A stretch of 26,166 nucleotides of DNA from a virus (IMGVR_UViG_3300027337_000024:1-26166), one strand, 5' to 3'; counted from the first letter of the stretch, positions 1 to 9,296 are shown. The notes: generated from the letters alone by a model not told the origin. Made by a program: numbers and translations.

Positions 1-142
1 ACAGGAACAGTCGCATTGGTACTGCATGATGCTATGGGTTATGTACAAACACCAAGCAAGAGAGATAGCCGATGCCCACGACACCATGTCGTTTGCCAAG
101 GCTATGGGCGTATCAGATGGAATCAGAAAGGCATGGGAATGA
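1..142 (+). CDS. C-terminal fragment of an unknown protein, cut by the left window edge
   Basis: The frame starting at base 2 is open from the edge to a TGA at 140-142 and encodes about 46 residues ending in FAKAMGVSDGIRKAWE. The TGA overlaps the ATG of the next gene as ATGA, the usual arrangement of coupled phage genes. This is the main reason to accept this frame rather than the competing open frame 1 over the same bases. The fragment is rich in charged and aromatic residues and looks like the end of a small soluble helical protein. I do not recognise a family. It sits in the same rightward operon as a zinc ribbon and a YbcO-like nuclease, so an early or DNA-metabolism role is plausible but not shown. 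Confidence 0.55.
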   Translation, partial: QEQSHWYCMMLWVMYKHQAREIADAHDTMSFAKAMGVSDGIRKAWE

Positions 143-315
143 AATGCCCCGTCTGCAAGACAAGGTTTACAGATGTGCTTCAGACAAAGCCAACCCCGAC
201 TAACATAACCCGGGTACGGGAATGCTTTGAAGGCCACAAGTTTGTGACCGAGGAAACCTTTGTCAGACTGGTCAAGTCCAGGAAAAAGAATGTACCGAAA
301 CAAACGGCTTCTTGA
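139..315 (+). CDS. Small zinc-ribbon protein, NrdR-N-terminus-like (58 aa)
   Basis: A 58-aa protein with C3-P-x-C6 near the N terminus and C29-x3-H33 in the segment RVRECFEGHKFVTEE, which gives a CxxC...CxxxH zinc ribbon. This resembles the N-terminal DNA-binding ribbon of NrdR-type regulators, but the ATP-cone that follows in real NrdR is absent, so I do not call it nrdR. Small stand-alone ribbons of this kind are common in phage early regions and may bind DNA. I chose the ATG at 139 because it forms an ATGA overlap with the upstream stop and has AAAGG 7 nt before it. The longer frame opening with TTG at 16 would cover the upstream gene in the wrong frame. The 3' end overlaps the next gene by 26 nt. 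Confidence 0.7.
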   Translation: MKCPVCKTRFTDVLQTKPTPTNITRVRECFEGHKFVTEETFVRLVKSRKKNVPKQTAS

Positions 316-595
316 ACTTGTCCGACAGGCACCCTGCCAGGCTTGCGGTTTAAACGACGGAACAGTCGTTGCAGCTCATTCAAACCAACAGCGAGATGGG
401 AAAGGCATGGGCATTAAAGCCCATGACTACCGCATAGCCGCCTTATGCTATCGATGCCATGCTGACCTGGATCAGGGCGGCAAGATGAGCAAAGATGAGC
501 GTCGCAATGTATGGGAAGAAGCCCACCGGAAAACTATCGGGTGGCTGTTTGAGAGCGGTCATATTACTCTGCAATCATCTTCCGATACTCCTTGA
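290..595 (+). CDS. YbcO/DUF1364-like HNH-type zinc nuclease (101 aa)
   Basis: The 101-aa protein has the pattern of the YbcO/DUF1364 phage family: CQAC at 16-19, AAHSN at 28-32, GKGMGIKAHDY at 37-47, ALCYRCH at 51-57 and DQG at 61-63, followed by the helix KDERRNVWEEAHRKT. C16/C19 and C53/C56 can form a zinc site next to a His-containing core, as in HNH-type nucleases. Length matches the family (about 95-105 aa). Members occur in lambdoid prophage recombination/Nin-type regions and are regarded as putative nucleases; activity here is inferred. An in-frame TTG at 260 exists, but the ATG at 290 has AGGA 6 nt upstream and matches the family N terminus. The last 32 bp overlap, tail to tail, the end of the giant leftward gene. 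Confidence 0.82.
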   Translation: MYRNKRLLELVRQAPCQACGLNDGTVVAAHSNQQRDGKGMGIKAHDYRIAALCYRCHADLDQGGKMSKDERRNVWEEAHRKTIGWLFESGHITLQSSSDTP

Positions 596-3500
596 TCTGG
601 GAGGTCAAGGCGTTTTCCATCTGCTCGATGGAGAGAATGATATCTCTCTTGTCATCAGGATCCATTGGTGACGAACGGATCTGACGCTTCATTTCATTGA
701 ACTCTTTCATGGACTTGTAAAGATCGTTTACATAGTCCTTGCTTGCAATCATCGGCATGTTGTTTCTTTGATACTCGACATAGTCCTCCACCTTGCCTGT
801 ACGCTCTAGCAAGTTAGATGTCCTGACCACCTCATCCACCGCATTCTTTAGTTCATAGTAAGCAGTCACGTTGCCACGAGCATCAGGGTCTAGGGCGAAT
901 CGACGTATAAACGGCATCTGCTCAAACCGCTTGGACGGTGACTTGATATCACTGTTCGCATTGATCAAGACATCTACGGCATCGACAAAGTAGGTTCCTA
1001 GCGTCCCGGTGTAGCCCTTGATCAGGTGGTCAAGTTCAATTGGGGACAGACCAACAGACTGACCGGCGGCGGTACTGAAGGAGGTGAACTCCCCGATAAC
1101 CTCTGCAAGTCTTGAGGTGCCTGGGGCAACCTGATACCGCTTCTGCACATCCTCCAGACCCTGCGGGGTGATCGCACGGCGGGTAAAGAATGAATGCCCC
1201 GTAGCCACCTCAATCATGGGTAGGATAGCCTGTGGCAACTGCAAGCCGAACGTGCTCTTGAGGTTACGGACTGTGGAGTCCATGAACTGTGCGCCCGTGT
1301 CATTGCCAAGCATCAGGGCCGTAATTCGCTCCGGTATTGTTTTAAACACAATACCAACTTCAAACGGGATGGGGATCTTTACGCCCAGGCCAGGGATGAT
1401 CCAGTTGTTATCCCGGACTTCCTCTTCCTGCGCCAGATAATCCTCATCGTCCCGAACCATCATGTAGTAGAAGACGGACATAGCCATCATCAGGGTTCCC
1501 CGCTTGATGAATGCCTTGGCTACCTGCTTCTCAAACTCAGAGGCGTTGGAAGGATCGACGAACGGTTTGATACCGGCCCGGTAGAACACATCCAGACCCT
1601 GTAAACGAGCGTTCAGGAACGGTATAGCGGCGGCAAGGACACGCATCAGTGCAGAGTTACCCTTGCGCTGGAAGTTCATTATCTCCATTGCACGCTTGAG
1701 AGCCTCGGCTTGGTTGCCGGTTTCCTCCATAACGTTCTTGTAAACAGCAAGTCGGGTGGCTGCGTCGGACGCCGTGGATCCCTTCTCCAGGGCTTCCCAT
1801 ACTGCGGTGACCGGGGTCAGGACTTTCTCTCCCGTGGTCTTTACACCGGCTTGTTTGCGCATTCTCCTGGCGAGGGTGCGGCCTGACTCCCTGGCTTTAC
1901 CAGAGAACTCATGCCCACCGATCAGGCCAAAGTTGTACAGCATTTGCAAGTCAGGATCGGTACCAGCCAAAGCCGCCCCAAATCCCTTGGCAGTATCAAT
2001 GACGGGGGTGATGTTAGCCCCGCTGGTCACCCACGCAGACATGGAGTCACGCAACAGGTTAGCCAGAATGAAGTCAGGAGTCTTGGTGACAAACGAGCGA
2101 AGCAGGTTTGCCGGGGCAGAGAAGAGCCAAAGCCCCGGAATCTCTGCCATGTTTAAACCCTTCATGGCTTCCACAAAGAGCTTGTCCTTGCATTCGTAGT
2201 AGTGGGTCACGCCGTTACGCAGGACAGTAACCACGTTGGTCATGGACTGCGGACGCTTGGGTTCTCCCTTAAAGCCAACAACCTCCTTGGCATCACCCAG
2301 GATCAACTCATTCTTGATTGCCCTATCAGCGGCAACGTTCTTCATTCCAGCCTCAATTGCAGACTGGGTGTTGCGGATGACGTTCTCAAAGAAGTCACCC
2401 ACCGTCATGTCTCCACCCTTGAGTTCCTTGGGAGCCTTAACGCCAGAGATGGCGCTGAACATCTTCGGCCCCTTAGCATCCTCATCCATCTGCTGACGGT
2501 AGAAGGGGAAGTAGTCGGAGTGCTTCATCCACTCCTCACCCATGCCACGGCTGATAACCCCGGTGTCGATCATGTAGTTGACCAGACCCCGGTTGTACTT
2601 GTCCCACGCCTTATCCACCTCTTGGAACAGGCCCGGAGGATACAGCGCCTCCAGTTCCTTGGCGGCTTGGATTTCGTCCTTGCCAAACTGGGTGGGCTTT
2701 CCGTTTACACGATCTAGGCGTTCGCCGCGCTGGGCGCTCTTCCAGAACTGCCAGTGCTGGAATGCTTTATCCCCCAGCTTGGCAAGCGGCTGGAAGATGT
2801 CCAGGGGGCCGGTGATCTTCCCGTCGTCGTTCCAGATCATGGTCATGCCGTTGCGGAAGACGGGGATACCGCCCTTGCCATCATGGGCACCCATGGCAGA
2901 GGCCATCAGTTCTGCGGCGTAGTCAGAATGCAGGGCGGCAAATTCTGCGCTAACATCGGCTGTGTACTGATCCAGACTGTCTTTCTGGGCGGCTTTCTTT
3001 TCTCTGGTTCCAATGCGCTGGTAGCGGTTAAAAACTGCCTGTCTAAACGCATCAGACTCCGACGGCACAATGGCTGACATTAAACGCTTCAGCCAGCTCT
3101 CTTCGTCCCGTACAGCAACCGTTTCGTTTACAACTCGCTGAAGTCTTTCTGGGACATCCGGCCCCTTGGAACGCAGGCTCTTACGAATGTCTGGATCGTT
3201 TAAACCATAAGTTCCAATGTTTCCAGTGGCAGATTTAACTTGGACAGGGCTGTAAACGGCAAGGTTCTTACGGCCCATTTCTTTGACGTAAAAGCTGTCA
3301 AAACCAAGCGAACGGATAGCCTTTTGGACAGCGTCCTCTTCCAGCTTTGTGAACAAGCCACGGGACAGCAAGCCTTTGAGTCCAGCCAGATACTTCTCCG
3401 GGAACTCCATCTTGGTAGTCACCGACTCAGGCATGTAGTTCAAGACACGACCAACAACCATGTCGATGTGCTTCTTGTTCTCATAGTCAAATGGGTTCAA

Positions 3501-6500
3501 GGCCCGGACAAAGAGAGGCATGATGTTGGGGCCGGTCGGCAGATAGTTCTTAGCCGCCGTTGCCAGATACCCCATGGCCTCATCGCCTAATTTTTTCTTG
3601 AAGGCGTTCTTCTGGATATCTTTGATCATGCCCTCTTTGTGGGCCAGAAGTTTTTTATAGTCTGGATCTTTCTTATCCAGCCATTCGTAGTCTTTCTCGA
3701 TCTGCTCAATGGCAGTCTCTTTGGTCTTGGTCTGATCAGCTTCGCTCAGTTCATCCTTGGCGTTATTGGCAAGCCAGTTGAAGCTGTCCTCTGAAAAGAT
3801 CTCGGCAAACTCAGGATCTGGGCTAACAAAGATGGCGTTAGCCACCCCCGGTTTAAACTCAGAGATGTCGCGGGCAGTGCCGTGGTACATGACCACCGGA
3901 CGGCCTTCTTTGTCCACCACCTTGCTGTCATCGAACCAGTTATTAAACTCTTTGGTGTCAGGAGCACGCAGACTGAATCTCTCCATCTTGCCTTCTTTGC
4001 CGGTCAGACGGATACCATTGTCTGCGGTCAAAGCAACAGCAAAACCATCAAAGAAACCATCTACATTGAGGGCGCGGAAGATGACGGGCCACGGAGCACT
4101 TATTTTGTCCGTTCCCTTCCCTGTGCGTTTGGTAACCTCATAGCGTTCAATCTTGCTATCGTCATAATCTTGCGCACGGGTTGCGGCAATTTCCAGAGGA
4201 TCACCTTTCATCAGCCCTTTGTATTCAGGCAGACCAAGTGCTTCGTTTAAAGTCTTGGCCTCTGCCGCACTGAGCATGTGATATCGATTGATCAGCTTGT
4301 AGGGGCGATCAGTTGCAGTCTCAAACACTTTGCCGGGAAGGCGTTCAACGCCAGCCTCTCTGGCAAATTTCACAGCCATAGGATCGGCTATGTTATCTGC
4401 ATACTTTCTGGCAGTGGCTTCTCCACCAAAGAAGATCAAGCCACCTTCGTTAGTTGCGCCACCACTCACTCTCATCGGAGGACGGGACAGAAGGGCGTTG
4501 CCACCCCTTTCTATCTGTTCAGCCCGTTCCTTGTAAGCGCCGTGGTATAGCAAAGTATCTGCGGGTAGTATGTATGTCCGTTCATCCTGCGGCAATTCTT
4601 CTTTGTTGAATGGGCGCAGACTCTTCTTTGCAATCGGGATAACCTTCCCTTTAAACTGCGATTGGTCAGGCACGGTGACGGTGTCACCATCTGTTTTGGG
4701 ATCGTAGTTAATAAAGAAGCCGCCAGTTTTTTCTGTAGCAGTCTTCTCCTTGAGCGTAGAGGCTTTGTTGCGTAAGCCAACAATCTGTCCGGTCACACCA
4801 TCATCAGCCTTGGGATCAAGGAAACGAGCGTCGTACAGGTCACCATCCCATATCTGGTAGGTCTTGCCAGTCTCTTCGTCGAACAAAGACTTGGGCAGGG
4901 CAGACTTGGAGGAGAACGCCATGGCTACGCCATAACCGTCGTCCAAACGTTTACGCACTGCACCCCAGTTGTGGTCATACTGACCAGCCTTGTTCTTAAA
5001 GAACACAGGCTCACCGTTCACAATCTGGCCGAAACCAGTAGAGGAATAGGTCAGGTGGTGGTTATCAGCAATCGGATCGCCGTTTAGCTTGGTGTAGTCA
5101 TAGAACATCACGCCCGGATTGGCTTCCATCAAACCAGCAAACATGCTTGGTTTAAAGTCTGATGTAACATTTAAACGAACAGCAGCGTCATAATCATTCT
5201 TTTTGGCCCAGCGTTTAAGTGAGTCAATCTCAGCCTGAAGTTTGATGGCGAATTCTTCCGGGTGAACGATCAGGGCTTCGGTTTTCAAGTACTGGAACAT
5301 CCGAGCCGCCGCACGGAATGAACCCTTTTCAATGTCCCCAACGTCCTCAGATGCCGCGCCGCCATACAAGAAGTTGCCGCCTGATGTCTCTCCCAAGCAC
5401 AAACCTTCGCAGATAGCAGAACGATTGCAGGTGCTGACCTTGTCAGTGATCTGCTGGGCAGATGCTAGACCAAGGCCCATAGAGGTCACGCTCTTGCCGT
5501 CATACCCTTCAATCTTAAAGTCGCCCAGACGGGTCTTCTCCAGCTTGCCGTTCTCGGTCAGCAAAGTGCCAACGTTGTGTTCCTTTTTCAGGATGTCTTT
5601 TGCTTGATCCAGTTTGGCGCGTTTGCCTTTGAAGTCCAAAGCGTTGTACTCAGCAAGAGCCGCCTTGATACGATCCTCATGTTCTTTGTAGGAGAACGTT
5701 TCTGCAATGGCTTCTTTGCGACTCTTCTGGATAGATGCCATGCGCATCTTCCGGTCAAAGTACTCACCCTGTCTCATGGGTACATAAAAGTCAATCCGAC
5801 CACCGTCATAACTCTGGTCAACTTGGAGCAGAGAAGGATCGATGTTGAGGATAACTGTACTTCCGTCCAGCGTCTGGTCAAAGTTCCCACGGTTCCTGAT
5901 GATAGGAGCGCCGTTGGATTCGTTGGTCAGATAGATCCGAGCCTTACCGCTGGAAGGAATTTTCTTGGACGAGTTGATCTTTACGGCTTCTTCTTTGGTC
6001 GTGTGATAGTAAACCGTGACAGTGCCATCCTTGTTTAAAGGAATGTTCAATACCGGGTCAAACTCAAACTCGGTTTCAAACTGATGCATGCCGTACTTGT
6101 CAGCAGTCTTGATGGACTTCTTCTCAATCGGCAGATCCAACGGCCCCGCAGAGATATAGGGCATGATGCCGTTCTTTTCTGCGTATTGCTCTGCTTGCTT
6201 GACCTCTTCAGGCGTGGCCTTCCAGGCATTGGCTAGGCTGGGCTTCTTGGTGGTTCCCTTTGCTTGATCAAACTGAGGTTTCAATCCTCCGCGCTCAATG
6301 CCTGCCGCGCCGAAAGCATCTTTTAAACGGGCAAAGAATTGTTTAATCTTGTTGATGATGGCAGTCAGCAAACCCGGGGGCGGCTTGTCACCAAACGCAC
6401 GGAAGGCATCGGCAATGGCTTCTTCAATCAGGAGTTGTTCTAACTCTGCCTCAGACTTCTGGCCTTTGTATTCATCGACATAAGCGTCATAGCGACTGCG

Positions 6501-9296
6501 TGTAGCGTCATGCGCCACACCCTTCAGATACTGATCAATCCACTTCTCTTTAGCCATGCGCTCCAGCGTGGCCCATTGCTGGGGAGAGAAAAAGCCCAAG
6601 TCTTTCAGGGCGTGGATAGATTCATGGCGTAGAACACCAATAGCATCCTTGGCATCCAGGGCGATCTTGATCAGGTTGGCAACGTAGGATCCTTCGTCCT
6701 CCATGCCCTTGATGATCTGGAGTTCAATATTCCCCAAGCCAAACTTCTTGAGAATGGGGCCGAGGGTTTTAGCCAGAGACTGCGCCTCTTTTACATCTTC
6801 CTCGGTAACCTTTCCAGCGGGGGCTTCTTTGATGGCTACGGGCTTCTTCTGCGTCGGAGCGGGTCGGCTTTGACGCTCAATGCGCTGACGAGCCTTACGG
6901 GCAACTGTTCGCATGCCCGGGGTCTTATCCTGCGCCAGTGCTTCCACCTCTGCGTCAGGCATGGTGCCAACCAAGGAATCCATCGCGGCATCTACGGTGG
7001 GGTGCGTAGAAACAGGAACCCCGTCTTTAAACAGGGTAAAGCCGGTACGGTTAACCTGCTTCATGCCAACGGGGCCAGCGGTCAGCGTTCTTTCAAAGAC
7101 ACCTAGATTGCCCGACAGCGTGTTAATTGCTCTGCTGTTCTTCTCAACAAGAGCATCATGCTTGGCTTTGGCCTGTTTATATTCATTGGTACCGCCTTCG
7201 CCAGCGGCCTCCATGGCATCCAATTCCAGTTGGGACTTGTCTATTTCGTTTTGCTGGTTTTGGATTCGCTGCTGCATCATTTGATACTGTTGCTTGCGAA
7301 CCTTATTTAAACTGTCGGCTTTTTCCTGAGCCTGCTCAAGACTGGTGTAAGTATCAACGCCTTCCAGCGGAGCATCCTTGTCGATGACGCCGTAGAGTTG
7401 CTGATCTCCTTGTTTAAACGTTCCCTTTTCCAGGGTGTAACCAGCGGGCAGATTCTCAATCTTTGTCGGAGCAATGAAATTCCCATCTGCGTCCACATCC
7501 AGATGGTTCTCTCTGACCAACTGCTTTAGCAGGGTGGCGGCATCCCGGTCTTGTTTAAGTTTGGTTGCCTTCTTGACAATACTAATGGCTTGCTCAGGGG
7601 TAACCGCTGGGCTGGTGCTGAATGCGGCCTGAACCTTGTCCAAACCCTTATCCATCTGCGCTTCTGTAAACCGAGAAGCATTGGAGCCTTCCGGCAGGAT
7701 GGTTAGTCCCTGGCCTACCGGGACGCCGTCAAGCGCTTTAAACGCAGCATAGAGCTGCGGCTGCGACATGGTGTTTAAATCTGAGCTGCCGGTGGTTCGG
7801 TTCAGGAAATCAAGAAAACCCTGCGTCGTCGTATCCACCTTGTTGGTGGCGGCATTCAGGACATCCTGTGCAGAGTAAGTAACATCTGGCTGATAGCCTG
7901 ACTTGGCGGCAACCAGAGAATCCAATGCGGCGGCTTCGCCAGCAGGATTCACCTGGGTCATGGCATCCTTGACATCCTCAATACTGTAAGAATTCAGTAA
8001 GGGCATGCCGTTGGCGGTGCGGTACTGCTCGATGTATCCCACAACCTCTGGGCCAAGTTCATTCTTGGTAAGGTTGCCAAGTGGGTTCTGGAGAGGATCC
8101 TTTTCCTCCACCTTCGGGGTGGGGGCAGGGAGGGACAGGGTCTGCTGAGTACCAAGGTTCTCTTTTGTCTTGGCAATCTCGGCCTGTTTCTTCTGGTACT
8201 CCTCAAACTGTTTCTTCTGCTCTTCGATCTGCTTGTTTAGCTGGTCATTGGCAAACTCCTGACGCAGTTGGCGCATCTGGAGGGGGGAAACAGCGGAACC
8301 CAGGATGGCTGCGGTCAATGCGCCCTCAGTTATGTCGCCCGCCACACCTTTAAACGTTCCGGTGTCTAAACCAGCCTGCTGCTGGGCAATGTTTGAACCT
8401 ATGGTTCCTACCCCAGACTGGACAGCTTCTGGGATGGTTTCGCCCAACGTGGACTGGGTAATGGCTCCTCGCCATGTAGGAGCATTGGGGCCAGCGGAGG
8501 CACCGGGACGGGCGCGGCCAGCACGGGCAAGGAGTCCTTCAATACCAAGAGCGGCTTCTGCGCCCCCCGCTACACCAGAGGCGGCTTGGCGGGGAAGGTT
8601 CTGCAAGGAATATTCTGCGGCTTTCTGGGCGGCGGCTTCGGCTTCTTCTGGGCTGGCACCGTTCTCCAGCATGGCTTGCTTTACAGCGGCATAATCCTGG
8701 CCTTTCTGACTACCAACGCCCATGGCTGTACCCACCCCAATCCCCGGGGCATTTGTAATGGCAGTACGAGCGGCGGCGGCACCTAAGCCCGTCCGTGCGG
8801 CTAGGGCGGCAGGGATAGTGGCTTGTGGAGACAAGGCCGTGGCGGCAATAATAGGCAACGAGCCGGTTATTGCGGAGATACCACCCTGAAGAGGAGAGCG
8901 GGCTACAGAACGTCCAGCCTGTTTAATTTCAGCCAGGATGCCTTCTTCTTGTGCTCGGCGCTTTAGCTCTTCATCAATAGCCATTTCCCGCTGACGCTCT
9001 GGCGTCATGCGTTGCAGAGATTCCCTTTGGATCTCTTCCAGCTTTTGGGATGCTACGTTCCCAACCCCGAACAGATCGGAAAGCCCTTTGAGGCCGCTTG
9101 CCGTGCCGGTTACTGCGCTCTCAGCTATGTCTCGCAGAGTTGACGGAGCGGATGGAACGGCCTCTAATTCCTTGGTCGTTTTAAGCGACTCAGGGTTAGT
9201 TATGGCACGCCTAGCCGTTTGCTCAATAACGCTCTTGTCTGTTCCATCTGGGAAAGAAAGAACGTTACCATCTGGCAATTCAACTTCAATAGACAT
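564..9296 (-). CDS. Giant polyvalent virion protein (2910 aa): metallopeptidase motif, ART-like modules, Gp88-like module, LPD38-like C terminus
   Basis: The N terminus (IEVELPDGNVLSFPDGT) is typical of large phage virion proteins. An Ala/Gly-rich hydrophobic stretch follows (about 138-200), then coiled coil (about 345-385, 665-720). HESIH at 891-895 with E958/E959 in IEEAIADAF fits a gluzincin-like zinc metallopeptidase. Residues 1096-1190 (YYHTT), 1583-1720 (LYHGA) and 1802-2035 (MYHGT, ending GLNDPDIRKSLR) resemble ADP-ribosyltransferase modules of polyvalent proteins. Residues about 1265-1480 carry C1290-x5-C1296-x3-C1300 and RLNVTSDFKP, resembling the phage Gp88 family. From about 2380 to the end it resembles LPD38 (large polyvalent protein-associated domain). 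Polyvalent proteins are known or proposed to enter the host with phage DNA and counter defences; that role is inferred here. The start has GAGG 5 nt upstream. It is the last gene of the leftward array. No polymerase motif was seen. Confidence 0.85.
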   Translation of the reverse strand: MSIEVELPDGNVLSFPDGTDKSVIEQTARRAITNPESLKTTKELEAVPSAPSTLRDIAESAVTGTASGLKGLSDLFGVGNVASQKLEEIQRESLQRMTPERQREMAIDEELKRRAQEEGILAEIKQAGRSVARSPLQGGISAITGSLPIIAATALSPQATIPAALAARTGLGAAAARTAITNAPGIGVGTAMGVGSQKGQDYAAVKQAMLENGASPEEAEAAAQKAAEYSLQNLPRQAASGVAGGAEAALGIEGLLARAGRARPGASAGPNAPTWRGAITQSTLGETIPEAVQSGVGTIGSNIAQQQAGLDTGTFKGVAGDITEGALTAAILGSAVSPLQMRQLRQEFANDQLNKQIEEQKKQFEEYQKKQAEIAKTKENLGTQQTLSLPAPTPKVEEKDPLQNPLGNLTKNELGPEVVGYIEQYRTANGMPLLNSYSIEDVKDAMTQVNPAGEAAALDSLVAAKSGYQPDVTYSAQDVLNAATNKVDTTTQGFLDFLNRTTGSSDLNTMSQPQLYAAFKALDGVPVGQGLTILPEGSNASRFTEAQMDKGLDKVQAAFSTSPAVTPEQAISIVKKATKLKQDRDAATLLKQLVRENHLDVDADGNFIAPTKIENLPAGYTLEKGTFKQGDQQLYGVIDKDAPLEGVDTYTSLEQAQEKADSLNKVRKQQYQMMQQRIQNQQNEIDKSQLELDAMEAAGEGGTNEYKQAKAKHDALVEKNSRAINTLSGNLGVFERTLTAGPVGMKQVNRTGFTLFKDGVPVSTHPTVDAAMDSLVGTMPDAEVEALAQDKTPGMRTVARKARQRIERQSRPAPTQKKPVAIKEAPAGKVTEEDVKEAQSLAKTLGPILKKFGLGNIELQIIKGMEDEGSYVANLIKIALDAKDAIGVLRHESIHALKDLGFFSPQQWATLERMAKEKWIDQYLKGVAHDATRSRYDAYVDEYKGQKSEAELEQLLIEEAIADAFRAFGDKPPPGLLTAIINKIKQFFARLKDAFGAAGIERGGLKPQFDQAKGTTKKPSLANAWKATPEEVKQAEQYAEKNGIMPYISAGPLDLPIEKKSIKTADKYGMHQFETEFEFDPVLNIPLNKDGTVTVYYHTTKEEAVKINSSKKIPSSGKARIYLTNESNGAPIIRNRGNFDQTLDGSTVILNIDPSLLQVDQSYDGGRIDFYVPMRQGEYFDRKMRMASIQKSRKEAIAETFSYKEHEDRIKAALAEYNALDFKGKRAKLDQAKDILKKEHNVGTLLTENGKLEKTRLGDFKIEGYDGKSVTSMGLGLASAQQITDKVSTCNRSAICEGLCLGETSGGNFLYGGAASEDVGDIEKGSFRAAARMFQYLKTEALIVHPEEFAIKLQAEIDSLKRWAKKNDYDAAVRLNVTSDFKPSMFAGLMEANPGVMFYDYTKLNGDPIADNHHLTYSSTGFGQIVNGEPVFFKNKAGQYDHNWGAVRKRLDDGYGVAMAFSSKSALPKSLFDEETGKTYQIWDGDLYDARFLDPKADDGVTGQIVGLRNKASTLKEKTATEKTGGFFINYDPKTDGDTVTVPDQSQFKGKVIPIAKKSLRPFNKEELPQDERTYILPADTLLYHGAYKERAEQIERGGNALLSRPPMRVSGGATNEGGLIFFGGEATARKYADNIADPMAVKFAREAGVERLPGKVFETATDRPYKLINRYHMLSAAEAKTLNEALGLPEYKGLMKGDPLEIAATRAQDYDDSKIERYEVTKRTGKGTDKISAPWPVIFRALNVDGFFDGFAVALTADNGIRLTGKEGKMERFSLRAPDTKEFNNWFDDSKVVDKEGRPVVMYHGTARDISEFKPGVANAIFVSPDPEFAEIFSEDSFNWLANNAKDELSEADQTKTKETAIEQIEKDYEWLDKKDPDYKKLLAHKEGMIKDIQKNAFKKKLGDEAMGYLATAAKNYLPTGPNIMPLFVRALNPFDYENKKHIDMVVGRVLNYMPESVTTKMEFPEKYLAGLKGLLSRGLFTKLEEDAVQKAIRSLGFDSFYVKEMGRKNLAVYSPVQVKSATGNIGTYGLNDPDIRKSLRSKGPDVPERLQRVVNETVAVRDEESWLKRLMSAIVPSESDAFRQAVFNRYQRIGTREKKAAQKDSLDQYTADVSAEFAALHSDYAAELMASAMGAHDGKGGIPVFRNGMTMIWNDDGKITGPLDIFQPLAKLGDKAFQHWQFWKSAQRGERLDRVNGKPTQFGKDEIQAAKELEALYPPGLFQEVDKAWDKYNRGLVNYMIDTGVISRGMGEEWMKHSDYFPFYRQQMDEDAKGPKMFSAISGVKAPKELKGGDMTVGDFFENVIRNTQSAIEAGMKNVAADRAIKNELILGDAKEVVGFKGEPKRPQSMTNVVTVLRNGVTHYYECKDKLFVEAMKGLNMAEIPGLWLFSAPANLLRSFVTKTPDFILANLLRDSMSAWVTSGANITPVIDTAKGFGAALAGTDPDLQMLYNFGLIGGHEFSGKARESGRTLARRMRKQAGVKTTGEKVLTPVTAVWEALEKGSTASDAATRLAVYKNVMEETGNQAEALKRAMEIMNFQRKGNSALMRVLAAAIPFLNARLQGLDVFYRAGIKPFVDPSNASEFEKQVAKAFIKRGTLMMAMSVFYYMMVRDDEDYLAQEEEVRDNNWIIPGLGVKIPIPFEVGIVFKTIPERITALMLGNDTGAQFMDSTVRNLKSTFGLQLPQAILPMIEVATGHSFFTRRAITPQGLEDVQKRYQVAPGTSRLAEVIGEFTSFSTAAGQSVGLSPIELDHLIKGYTGTLGTYFVDAVDVLINANSDIKSPSKRFEQMPFIRRFALDPDARGNVTAYYELKNAVDEVVRTSNLLERTGKVEDYVEYQRNNMPMIASKDYVNDLYKSMKEFNEMKRQIRSSPMDPDDKRDIILSIEQMENALTSQIKEYRKMIAE

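Noticed and set aside
16-315. Longer start (TTG at 16) for the zinc-ribbon gene
   Set aside because: The extension covers the end of the upstream gene in another frame. The ATG at 139 has a ribosome site and an ATGA overlap and starts at the usual MKCP of such ribbons.
139-315. Calling the zinc ribbon the NrdR repressor
   Set aside because: Only the ribbon is present; the ATP-cone domain that defines NrdR is missing.
540-620. Bidirectional terminator at the convergent junction
   Set aside because: The two genes overlap here and I see no GC-rich hairpin followed by a T run on either strand.
2202-2717. Rightward open frames inside the polyvalent gene, such as this one and 5577-6038
   Set aside because: They lie opposite a continuous leftward gene with recognisable domains, have no ribosome sites and encode no recognisable protein.
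564-9296. N4-type virion RNA polymerase, because of the gene's size
   Set aside because: I could not find the T7/N4-type polymerase motifs; the sequence instead shows HESIH, ART-like and LPD38-like segments.
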